Shown here piece after piece: positions 47,297 through 57,087 of a stretch of DNA of 64,000 nucleotides. The notes below the pieces were generated by a model. The model did not search any database and was not told the DNA's origin. It worked only from the letters and a program-made list of their open reading frames with translations. The translations under genes and the position numbers were made by a program. Each line of letters begins with the position of its first letter. Within the stretch, counting starts at the first letter, position 1. The DNA is from Pyricularia pennisetigena (taxonomy: Eukaryota; Ascomycota; Sordariomycetes; Magnaporthales; Pyriculariaceae): contig NC_043742.1 of the NCBI RefSeq assembly GCF_004337985.1, positions 1,660,176-1,724,175 on the forward strand, written 5' to 3'.

Positions 47297-50200
47297 AAAA
47301 TTGATTGAGAAACTTATTTTTTTTTCTCTCTTAAGCCTCCATGTTACGGGCCGTATTGTGTGCAACATTCCACATATTGCAATAGCATGGTCCTCATTGT
47401 CGCACGTACAGTACCTACTTCCCAAAATTATCCATCACTGGACGAAGGTGTCTGTCACCGGGGGATATTGTGTGATTTCAAGGTCTGGACCCCGTAGCCC
47501 ATTTTCATTCAAGGCCTGCCAAGGCGGATCGCGCCACGCACAAAGCTCCGCTGGATCCATCTCGACCACCACGATTGCAAAAGTCTCCGGCTGTTACCAC
47601 GAACTTCAAGAACCCCCCACCCACATACTACTGTACACAGTCTCTTTATCTTTGTGTTTCTTTTCCTTTCTTTGGGGGGGGGGGAATGTTGGCTACCCCC
47701 CGCTGCCAAGCCGGGGAAGAGACAAGTAAAGTTAGCAGCCCGGAGATGACAGAACCTCGGGGCTTTGCTGCACGTGCGCCTGGTCACCTAATGCAGTTTC
47801 TTTTTTTGTTCTCCCCTGTTCGGGTTGCGTGACAAGTCAAAGCCATATTGCTTGGACTGTGTTTGCTATTATTTACTCGCGTTACTGTTGGAGTGGGTAT
47901 TGCACGTTTGTTTCTTGGCAGGCCCAATATATCTGAAGAAACGCACGAACCAGCCCCACCTCGGCTGTTGCTTCTCTGACATGACATTTCGTCCTTTTTG
48001 GACTTTGATATAATTAAAGGCGCGCGAGGAGGGAGCAGTGGTTAATTTACAGTAATGAGGAGGAAATAGCACACAATTTCGTGGTCAGAGACAAATGGGA
48101 AGAGGGCTAGAATAACAATCAACAACATCCAAGAATTTCTGTTTTGATTTACCCGCGTGAAAGTTTGCATTTTGGCTGCCGCTGTGGGCTGATGCAGGCA
48201 TGCGGCCTGTAAAATAGAAAGCAGCAAGGGGCGGCATACCATTCATCAAATAGTTTGCCTAAAAGCAAAGGAAAAAAGGAAAAAAAAAAAAAAAAGATGA
48301 AAAAGAAATGTCCTAAGCCCTGCTGGGTTGAACTGTCTGCCGCTCATTGTCCGTCCAGTCGAGACGTGCGAGCTCGAATACGAAAATGTAGCTCCCATTG
48401 CATGCATGAGTTGACCCTTTGCAGAGCTGTCAAAATTTGCAATTTGCCTTAGTCTTTGTCCAATAAACAAGCTGGCGCAAAAAGGGACCCCAATTGCAGC
48501 CTACTTTGTTCCTTCGTTGATATGTACAGCGTCAGCCTCATTCGATTGGGGTCAGTTTCTGACCGATGGAGCATCATCAAAGAACTCCAAGATTGATGTC
48601 ATGGAGCAATTTCGGCGCCCGACCAATGGCGCGACATATTTTTGTTTCTTCTTGAACCTCTACCCGCAACCGCTCGAGGTGGAGCGCCCGGAAGGGAAAA
48701 GAAAAGCAAACTGATTACTACTACGTAGGGAGGAAGCCAGCAAGCCCAGCAAGCCCTGTCTCAAGCCTGCTAAAATAGAAGGCGTCAGTCCTTACCCGTC
48801 ATACAGATTGGAAAAATTGGTGCACAGGCCACCAGCTGGAAAGAGCTCGTACCACGGGCCCACCGCTGTAGGGTCCTCCCCTGATCGATTACTGGGTAGA
48901 TATGATTGGGCCAGGGGAAGGCTGAAGCGAAATTAGCTCTCTCCATCTTTCCGCTGGAGAATGAGAACCAAAATGATGGCTTGAACTGTGCTTTGAGGAC
49001 TGGCCAAACAGTGCGACCGGGGTGCATTCTTGCTAAGTTATTGGCCCTTGCTTTAGTATTCTGCAGCCTGCCCTGGCCGAGTTTTTGTTTGCCAATTTCC
49101 AGGCCCGGCGCAAATTGAACGGTCAGTATTTAGTATTTGTGGGGTCCTGAAATATTGGAACAAAAGCTGTATGGGCGGACGGGCGCGTGCAAGGTACGTG
49201 TGGGTGTGTGTGTGTGTATTCCTGGCGTCTGTGAGCGTTGTGTGTGTGTGCGCAGCAGAAAGTGTGAGCCTTGCCCTCGTATCGAATCTAGACCCAGATC
49301 ATAATCCCATGTTTCCCTCCTTGACCTTGGTCTGTTTGGTCCACACCCTTTCCTTTTTGTTTGTTTCTTTCTTTGCGATTCCCACCTCCGCACTCTCTTT
49401 TGTTTGCGTGAGAGCGATAACCGTCTTGGTTGGGACGTGACGTCGTGTGGGAAGACAGCAGAAGAGGCAGGGAAAGAGAAAAAGCAGAAAGGGACGGGCG
49501 GCCCGGATCAGTCTATTTGGACACCATCCAAAAAGACGGGCGCCAAAGCGGACACGGAAAGGATTAAGGGAAACAAAACAGTCAAGGCGAGGGTATTTGG
49601 GGGGATTCCGTCCTGTTCAATCCGATTTCCCATCCTCGACCTGATTTCGTACCGACCTCCGATTACGACGACCCAAAGCCATCGCCATCGCCATCAACGA
49701 TCATCACCATTACCACCACCCCACGTTCATTACCCGACGACTTCGAGGTCGTTCATTCGTTCGTTCATTTCGAGAAGCTGCCGGGAAGCAGAGCATCAGC
49801 CGGACCGACCTGATTGTTTGCGTTGCGAGGACAACTTTCTCTTTTCACATTTCTCTTTGGTCAATATTGGTTGCTTGATCAATCTCGCCGACGCACTACA
49901 GCAGAAGGACCCTCGAATAACCATCGAATGCGCTGAAGCCTGCCTGTACTGCACAGATCCGGAACAACAATGAGGACGAGAAGAAGAATGGACTGCAGCA
50001 CCGATCACTCTTTCATCACAACATAAAATTCGACACTCGTTTAAAGAACCACACACAGGAAGAAGAACAAAATTTACCCACCACTGCTCAACGCTAAAGA
50101 AAGGGATTCAAACCCCAACGACGCTCGCTTACGTGTTTCTTGTCCGCCAACCAAGCCTCGATTGGTTGCGCGGCCTATCGTAGCCAGCGCCACCTTTTGG

Positions 50201-50329
50201 TTCGTCCCAACTTGGCTTAATCGGGCCAAATACGAACTTTGGCGGATCTGGTGATCCGAACCCTACAGACGTCACTCGTTTTATTTTCAGGACTCCGCCA
50301 CTCGCCTTTGGCGTGGAAATTCACCCGCC
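47297..50329. other. Intergenic region and probable long leader of the membrane-protein gene
   Basis: 3.0 kb. It contains a G9 run near 47675, A16 at 48280-48295 and a GT microsatellite near 49200-49218. A CT/CA-rich stretch at 49640-50330 looks like a fungal 5' leader. A sequence ending TTTTATTTTCAG at about 50290 could be the 3' splice site of a leader intron. No coding gene is supported. Confidence 0.55.
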
Positions 50330-51978
50330 ATGACGGACCAGGCTCACGGGTCTTCACTTCTTCAGGCCCGTGAAGCTGCGCATTTGCGCCGTCATAACCA
50401 CAACCACAACCACAACCGCATTCATAGGAGGGAGACCGGAGACGATCACCATCGTAATCTGCATCAGCATCGCCGTCACCTCCAACAGCACAACCAACAC
50501 GTTCGTTCACATGCGGATTCGCCCATCACCCCACCGCCTTCCCAACAGCCGCAGCGTCGCCAAGTCCCCGACGCTGTGGAGTCGATCATTACCCAAGTTG
50601 TCCGGACCGTCTCGGTCATCCAGTATGTCGACGGGGTTGGTTTGCCCGTTGCAGTTTCCACCGTCTTTTCGCCAGCGCTCACCCAGATTATCGACCCAAT
50701 AACCGATATCACCGTGGACAGCTCCCTGTCTAACTTGCCGCTGCCGACGCTGCCTACACCACCCGTCCCGAAGCTGAGTTCCAGCAATTCGGCTAGCGGA
50801 AATGGCAGCGGCGGCAGTATCGGCGCCACTCCCCCGTCGCAGACGGGTTCCCTGTCATCGTCCTCGCGACCGCTTCTGTCGGTGACATCCACTCCTTCTA
50901 GTGCACCGCCGCTGCCTACCACCCGACCGGGCATTTTCAACTCGACGTGTAGGTTGTCCCACGAGATTTCATTTGGCGGTGCTTCTTTCTCTTTACTGAC
51001 TCAGATCTAGCTTCCACTCGACTGTTCAACAACACCACCATTCGGTCTCACTTCCTGAATAGCTCCAGTATTTCGGCGACATCTCTCTCAACCTCGTCGT
51101 TGTCTGAAACCACCATCACATCTTCGACGTCAACATCCTTGAGCTCATCATCTTTTACGACCTCACGAACGGCTGATGTGGCAGGCGGTTTCGTCCCCAA
51201 CGGTGCTGTCCCAGCCCCGACGTCGGCTCCGACTTCTGCAGCCGCCGGACCAGCCTCGGTGCCCCCTCCCACGGAAACATTGGTAGGCGGCGTCGTAGGC
51301 GGCATCTGCGGTATGGCGCTGCTCCTCTTTGCGGTCGTCTTCATTCTCAGGTGGCGCAGACGGCAAATTAGCGACCACAGGATGCTCCCCGACGGAACAG
51401 GCCGACCGGGCGACAAGAACAAAGGTTTTTCGAGCCGCATGTCGGAGCGGGGCATTTCGTTCGCTGTCCCAGCGGCCCTGGCAGCCTTATCGGGCAAGAA
51501 GGCGATAGCTCCCCCCGAGGGTGAGGAGAGAGGTTTTGTGCGCGTCTCGGGTCGCAAGCTTCCCTCGGTGTTCCACCATGGCGGCGACGGCTTCACGAAT
51601 CCGTTTTCGGATCCGCGGGACAGCACCATTTCCGGCGGCGACCAGTCCATCATGTACCGTGACTCGCAGATGTTCTTCTCCCCGCCGCTCGGCAGTGGAC
51701 CCGATGCCGGTTTTTCGCCCGGAGGCAGCAGGCTCAAGCTGGGTTCGCCAATGCGCCCGGAGAGCGGTATCCCCGTCATACAGCCTGGCCCGGCTCGCAC
51801 TCCTGTCGAAGAGGCCATTTCGGCATTCCCGGTGCCTTCTCCTGCTACTACGGCACTGAGGCCACCTCCGTCCCCGCTTCCGAACGAGCGAGACCCGCTC
51901 GGCCGGAGCCACCCGTCTCAGGATGGGTCTCGCGCTTCAAGGCTGTCACAGTCTCGATTCACTGAGAACATGGCCTAA
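50330..51978 (+). CDS. Ser/Thr-rich single-pass membrane protein with His-rich N terminus
   Basis: Exon 1 is 50330-50948 and exon 2 begins at 51011 (an acceptor at 51004 is also in frame and would add two residues); the product is about 528 residues. Residues ~20-60 are rich in His, Asn, Arg and Gln (HNHNHNHNR and HRRHLQQHNQH). The block RRQVPDAVESIITQVV to GVGLPVAVSTVF follows, then ~170 residues rich in Ser, Thr and Pro, a likely O-glycosylated stalk. One transmembrane helix (VVGGICGMALLLFAVVFIL, about 301-319) is followed by the stop-transfer RWRRRQ and a ~200-residue tail with GFVRVSGRKLPSVF and GSPMRPESG motifs. The plan resembles fungal wall-stress sensors and adhesion-like proteins, but I do not recognise the family. 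No cleavable signal peptide is evident, so the helix may act as the anchor with the N terminus outside. Confidence 0.75.
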
Positions 51979-53285
51979 AGTCGTGGCATGTGTCACGCAG
52001 GGCGGAGAGCTGCAGCAAACGTACACATTATGCTAAGCGTTGATTTTTTTTTTTCGGAATTTGTCCTTCATGCCTTCATTTCCTTTGTTGTGCGCATATA
52101 CCTCGGACAGTTTTTGTGTCTATATCAGCACCACTTGGATCCCCAAATTTACATAATGTCTGGAATGATTGTTATCATTTGAAAGGACCAGCATGTCAGA
52201 CGCCAACAGCAAATGCTCAACCTTGGCTCATTCTCCTTTGAAAGGGGGTTTTCGTTTATTTTTTTTGTTTCTGTTCTACTCTCGACAAGAAACTCAGAAA
52301 CCTACCCAATGTCGAAGCATTTTGGGCTGGCGCTCTCGCTTTGTTGGTGTTTATTTCTTAATTTCATTCTATCTGATCCTAAAACAATCTTCGTTAAGGG
52401 ATCTCTTTTTGCTTTCCTTCGTTACCTTCGTCCCAGCCTGGATAACCCTCGCTGAAACAAACAAAAAAATGTCTTGGATTTTTTGTTGATTCTTTTTTCT
52501 TTTTTTCTTTATTTCTTTTTCTCTCTTGTGATATTGGGAGGAAATCAATGCTAAAAAAAGCCAGAAAAAGAAAAGATACAAAAAAGGCATTTTTTTGCAT
52601 GGAGGAAGGGACCTCTTTTTTTACCATTATCTTTTGTCTCCCCCTTTTTTGTGTACATAGATCTGACTGTGATGACCCTACTGCTATTGTCATACCAGGG
52701 AGTTTTTCGCAGGCAGTGAAAGCAGCGGCGGAGGATGGATGGACGAATGTGGTTCTCCTCCTATCTTCCCTTTGTTGAAGCGGTTGAAAGCGGGTGAGAA
52801 TATACTAGTTCGAGGTGCTCATCGTAAGGATGTATTGCTCTCCCCCGGTCTATGTGATCTCGATGTGCCAGCCTCAACCAAAATAAGTTGCGAATCCAGC
52901 TTGCAAAATCCATTCAAGTCTGGTGCCATCAACTTTCAATTGTCGTTTTCAATTTTCATACCAAGTTCCCAGAGCTAACGCACCGCCTCTCAAGCCACGA
53001 CCGAAAACTCAAAAACAGCCCACCACCCGTCTCCATATTCCATGCGCTCGAAGCGCCAGACTAGGCGGACCGACCATGGTCATCGAACAGCGCATAGCCT
53101 TGCCACATCTCTCTTGTCTCCCAGGATCAGTCTTGTCCATTCCTGTTTCTCGAGAATTGGTTTTTTTTTTCTCTCCTTGGTGTTCCATTGAAAGCGCAAT
53201 ATCAATGACATAGCATGTCCCAAGGGATATGCGGCGAAGCTCTTTCATAGTGGAAAGATGAAAATCAAACAGAGCGGGTGGTTCT
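51979..53285. other. Spacer between convergent membrane-protein and F-box genes
   Basis: 1.3 kb, rich in T and A runs (52040-52055, 52490-52530, 52550-52600). It probably holds two 3' UTRs; nothing else is supported. Confidence 0.65.
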
Positions 53286-54251
53286 TCAGCATCCCTTCCA
53301 GACCCGTTGGGCAAAACGACACGTGCGAAAATGTTCCAAGAACTCCTCTCTCGAGAAGCACGCGGTCACGTCATCCCTGGGTGAGTGGCCGTAGTGGCCC
53401 CCTTTCTCCGCGAACTTCCTACAGCCTTCACAGCTGTAACGCCGCTCGATGATGCCCGAGCAGCGGTTCACGTAGGGAATGAAAGTAGTCACCATGTATC
53501 TGTAACGGATGAATTTACCCCACTGTGCCTCAAAGACCTTGGATGTCGGACCGGGGAAAAACGGGGACTTTGGCTCAACGTCAGGGAACTCCAGCATAAC
53601 GTCGTCCTGGGTCACGAGGTTGTAACGCCTGTTGCCGCGGTATTCGCTGTGCAGGAACGGCCCCGTCAGCGACCGCGTGGAGGCGACGACCCTTCTAAGT
53701 CTGCCGTGCCGTATGCCAATCAGCTTCGCCACGGTGGTGACCGGGGCAATGGAGTAGCTTGTATTTCTCCAACCTTCGAGGCAGTTGGCGCAGCAGCGCT
53801 GCATCTTGGGGAGGAAGAGGAGGTAGCCGAACCGGTCGCAGGTGGCGCACTTTGACGGGCCCTGCAGGACCTCATGGAGGTCAACTATGGTCGCGGTGGT
53901 GATATCGAGGCGCAGAACTGCCCTGAAGCTCTCGAGGGCATAGGTGGAGGTGTCTCGGTAGGCCTTGATGTCCGACACGACTTGGCGCGCCCGGCGGTTG
54001 GTCTGACGGAAGCGGAAGAGCGTGATGATGTCCATGGCGTGGCACACCTCGATTATGATTTCGGTCGGGAGGGCTTGCAGGCAACCGAGCGTTGAGGTGG
54101 CATCGGTTGTGAAGGGTTCAGTGATGAACGGCTGGACAAGCGCATGGATCTCGGGTGGTGTACTGATGATGGGTTTGTCGTAGTTTTCTCTTTGGTATGA
54201 CGTAAGGGCGAATATGATGTCTTCTTGATGCTTGGCATCATCTGAGGCCAT
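53286..54251 (-). CDS. F-box protein with Cys clusters
   Basis: An intronless 321-residue frame. Residues ~58-95 (LQALPTEIIIEVCHAMD, then LFRFRQTNRRARQVV) read as an F-box, the segment that binds Skp1 in SCF ubiquitin ligases. Behind it is a Cys cluster, CATCDRFGYLLFLPKMQRCC and ANC (Cys135, 138, 153, 154, 157), spaced like a zinc-binding knuckle. A second pair (SCEGC) and a CFSREEFLEHFRTC segment lie near the C terminus. Many Sordariomycetes carry families of such F-box/Cys proteins with unknown targets. Start MASDDAKHQED is the first ATG of the frame. The gene is divergent from NOP16 with 2.1 kb between them. The F-box call rests on pattern only and there are no visible substrate-binding repeats such as LRR or WD40. 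Confidence 0.75.
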   Translation of the reverse strand: MASDDAKHQEDIIFALTSYQRENYDKPIISTPPEIHALVQPFITEPFTTDATSTLGCLQALPTEIIIEVCHAMDIITLFRFRQTNRRARQVVSDIKAYRDTSTYALESFRAVLRLDITTATIVDLHEVLQGPSKCATCDRFGYLLFLPKMQRCCANCLEGWRNTSYSIAPVTTVAKLIGIRHGRLRRVVASTRSLTGPFLHSEYRGNRRYNLVTQDDVMLEFPDVEPKSPFFPGPTSKVFEAQWGKFIRYRYMVTTFIPYVNRCSGIIERRYSCEGCRKFAEKGGHYGHSPRDDVTACFSREEFLEHFRTCRFAQRVWKGC

Positions 54252-56337
54252 CTTGAAGTGAGGGATTCTTACCGGATGACGGAGAGAAAGGATAAGATGT
54301 CTCTATGTTGATGGAACGAGTTGTCATTTAGCAGAGTACGCATGTGATATATCAGAGCTTTGTGCGCAATTTAGGCCTGCCAGAATATGAAAGTGGCATG
54401 AACGAGTAAAGAAGGTGAGAACGAGAACGCTTAGAATCAGTTGCGGGCGTGCTTTCCCGAAATGATGGACCAGCAGGCAAGTTGGCGCAAACGCTGGGCC
54501 TCCGATTGTGACTGGCGGGGTACCCTTTAATGAAGCCCTGGTTGTTTGCTGGGGGTTTTATCTTGGTGGAATCAGCTGATACAAGGCAGGATCTGCACTA
54601 CCAATTCTGAGGTTGATGGTTTGAGGTGGAGGAGAACTTGAGCAGCGTGTTTGCGGAAGTGGGATGTTGATATAAAGAACCTCCTTGAGCTACATCGCGA
54701 GCTTAGGATTGCAGTCGAATAGTATAGAGCAATGGCAATCAGAAGTAAAATCCTTACTGGGGAAATTCTCAGTTTCCTTCAGCTCGATGATCATCAAGGT
54801 TGAATAGACATGAGGTTCATTCGGGATTAGTCAATTCTGAAGATCTCATAGACTACCAGAGGCTGTTTCAAAATCAAGCATGATATGTCTAGTCAGCCTG
54901 ATTCTAAAGAGTCAGTTGAAAAGCTCCTATGCATGCACAGCTCACTCACCGAGCTTGTGCCGCCTCCAAGACAGCATATCTTCCTGCCACTTCTCGATTG
55001 AGCCTGGCTGGGCTGCGAGCCTGGAAAACTGGATGCTTTCTTCTTTGTACCTATTCTCCACTCAGTTGATCAAAGCCCATGATGACCATCATTGCGTGTG
55101 ATTCCTGGATATGATGGACTATCCACGCTCCAGTAGCATCAACAAAGTTTCAACTGATGATAATATAAATGTGGAATTGGAATGAATGTTTACAAGGTGA
55201 TGGTAGACGGGGCTAGCGCACCGAGAAAGTCCTGAGCTTATTTCAGTAATCGAAAAGAAGGCAGTAGTATATGCTGGTACTCTTGCTCAAAGGTATATGT
55301 NNCCCCCCCCAAGATGGTTAATTACGAGGCCTGATCTCTGCACACTCATATATGCTGAGCTGCAACTGTTTCAGAGCCAAGCTAGCACGCTATTTGCTCT
55401 AATGATAGCATCCAGAATACACGGGGACAGATACACGAGCACTCCCCTCCATTGTTTTCTTCGTGCCAGAAACTGCTCTTCAAGGGAGAGGATATATGCC
55501 AATTCTTGTGACTGAAGCAGAATTTTGACACGCGAGAGTGGTTTTGAAGCTTTATGAGAGTTATTTCACATCCAAGCTAATATCTGGTAGTTGTTACCCG
55601 ATTGTCTAGCTCTTTATATATTTATCAAACCTGAAGGCTGCTTCATTTGTTGTCATCTCCCAAGTATGTATAGCTCGTCTTGCACTAGACAACACAGCCA
55701 AAAGACGAAAGCTCCCGTCAATGACTAATGCCAGTGACTTCGGTAAATATAGCCTGCAACAGCTCGCGTTCTTAGGAAATAAGACCCCATCATGATAATC
55801 GATGAGAGACAATCAAGACTGTTGACTCTGCGAGAGCTTACGAGTCTCGGTGAAGAGGTTCAGAGTTCATCCCTGATTTTGAGCCAATGCTCACCCATGA
55901 CGCATTCGCGGTCAAACTTTGCGAGATTGCATCTGAAGGAGAAAAAAAAACATATATTGAGGAGGCGCCAAGTCAAACACTGCACAGAAGAGTTAGAAGA
56001 ACATATAATCACAGTTAAGACGATGAACTGTTTGCAGAAAAGGTAGAGTGGGAGTGCGTGTATCAGTACGTTGTTAATATTGAGGCTCCCATGGGATATA
56101 AGCGCGGGGATGTATTTGAGGAGGTGGGGCATGCTGCCGCTTATCGTTCTTATCGCGTGACCACCCGCCAAAATATTTTTCTCGCCGACAGCAGCAGCGG
56201 ATCTTTGCCGACCGGCGCCGAACGTAAGGCTTGTATCACCTCCTACGCAAAACGGTGTCTACATTATTGCTTTAATTCCACCACAACTGAAGCCTTGAAC
56301 AAGTGCAAGAGTCTAAGTGTCCGAAAAGAACGTCACA
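54252..56337. other. Divergent intergenic region between F-box and NOP16 genes
   Basis: 2.1 kb, with two unresolved bases at 55301-55302 followed by a C run. No supported gene. It should hold both promoters. Confidence 0.6.
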
Positions 56338-57087
56338 ATGGGTCGAACAGTCAGGCAAAAGCGGAAGAACCGCTCCTCGCGCCCCAAAGTCAGGCAGCCC
56401 AACAAGCCCAAGAAGGCACTGAACCCACTAGGGAATGATCTGATTGCGAAGAACTGGTTCGTCCTTCTGCCACAGACCGTGCTAATCTCAACCTCTTTGG
56501 AGATTAGCCAGCTAACATTGAGATCGAAATCACGTTGAAACAGGAACAAGAAAGAAACCCTGACGCAAAACTACCGCCGCCTCGGTCTCCTTACGCGCCT
56601 GCAGGCCCCGGCGGGTGGCGTCGAGCCCGGGCTACGCGGTGCGGCCGGCGACAAGAGCAGTGCGCATGCGCCCCTGGGCCTATCGGAGCGCAAGTCGACT
56701 GCAAGCAGCGCGGTGCGCGAGGTGCGCGTGAAGCGAGACGCAGACGGGCGCATCGTGTCGGTCATCCGGGAGGAGGCCTCGGCGGCGGCCAACCCGCTCG
56801 ACGACCCGCTCAACGAGCTCGAGACCGATTCCGACTGGGAAGGGTTCGGGTCCGACGACGAGGAGCCTACCGGGGACCGTGTCGTCGACCAGCTGGAGCG
56901 GATGGCGAGAGTGCCTAGGGTCAAGACGGTCAGGGGGCTGAGCGAGAGGGAGGTTGAGTGGCTGGAGAGGTTGGTGGCCAAGCACGGAGACGACGTCAAG
57001 GCCATGGAGAGAGACCATCGGTTGAATCCGATGCAACAAACCGCGGCGGACATTTCTAGGCGGTTGAGGAGGTTAAGGGGGGAATGA
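56338..57087 (+). CDS. NOP16: Ribosome biogenesis protein Nop16
   Basis: Exon 1 is 56338-56456 and exon 2 is 56544-57087; the 87-base intron splits the Trp codon of IAKNW. The product is 220 residues. The N terminus MGRTVRQKRKNRSSRPKVRQ is the basic Nop16 signature, followed by NPLGNDLIAKNW and, across the splice, NKKETLTQNYRRLGLLTRLQ. The C terminus, SEREVEWLERLVAKHGDDV and MQQTAADISRRLRRLRG, is also typical. Nop16 is a nucleolar factor of the 66S pre-ribosome needed for 60S subunit assembly. Between these blocks are an Ala-rich variable part and an acidic patch (ELETDSDWEGFGSDDEE). An in-frame ATG at 56317 would add seven residues, but the family start is MGR. The intron contains a 9-base-pair inverted repeat. 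Confidence 0.95.
56481..56508 (+). repeat. Perfect inverted repeat inside the NOP16 intron
   Basis: GCTAATCTC at 56481-56489 and GAGATTAGC at 56500-56508 could pair with a 10-base loop. GCTAAC, a good branch-point match, follows at 56511-56516. Confidence 0.7.

Noticed and set aside
49404..49973. 189-residue frame upstream of the Ser/Thr-rich membrane protein
   Set aside because: Low-complexity leader-like composition (runs of His/Arg/Pro/Ser from CCA and CAT repeats) and no recognisable content.
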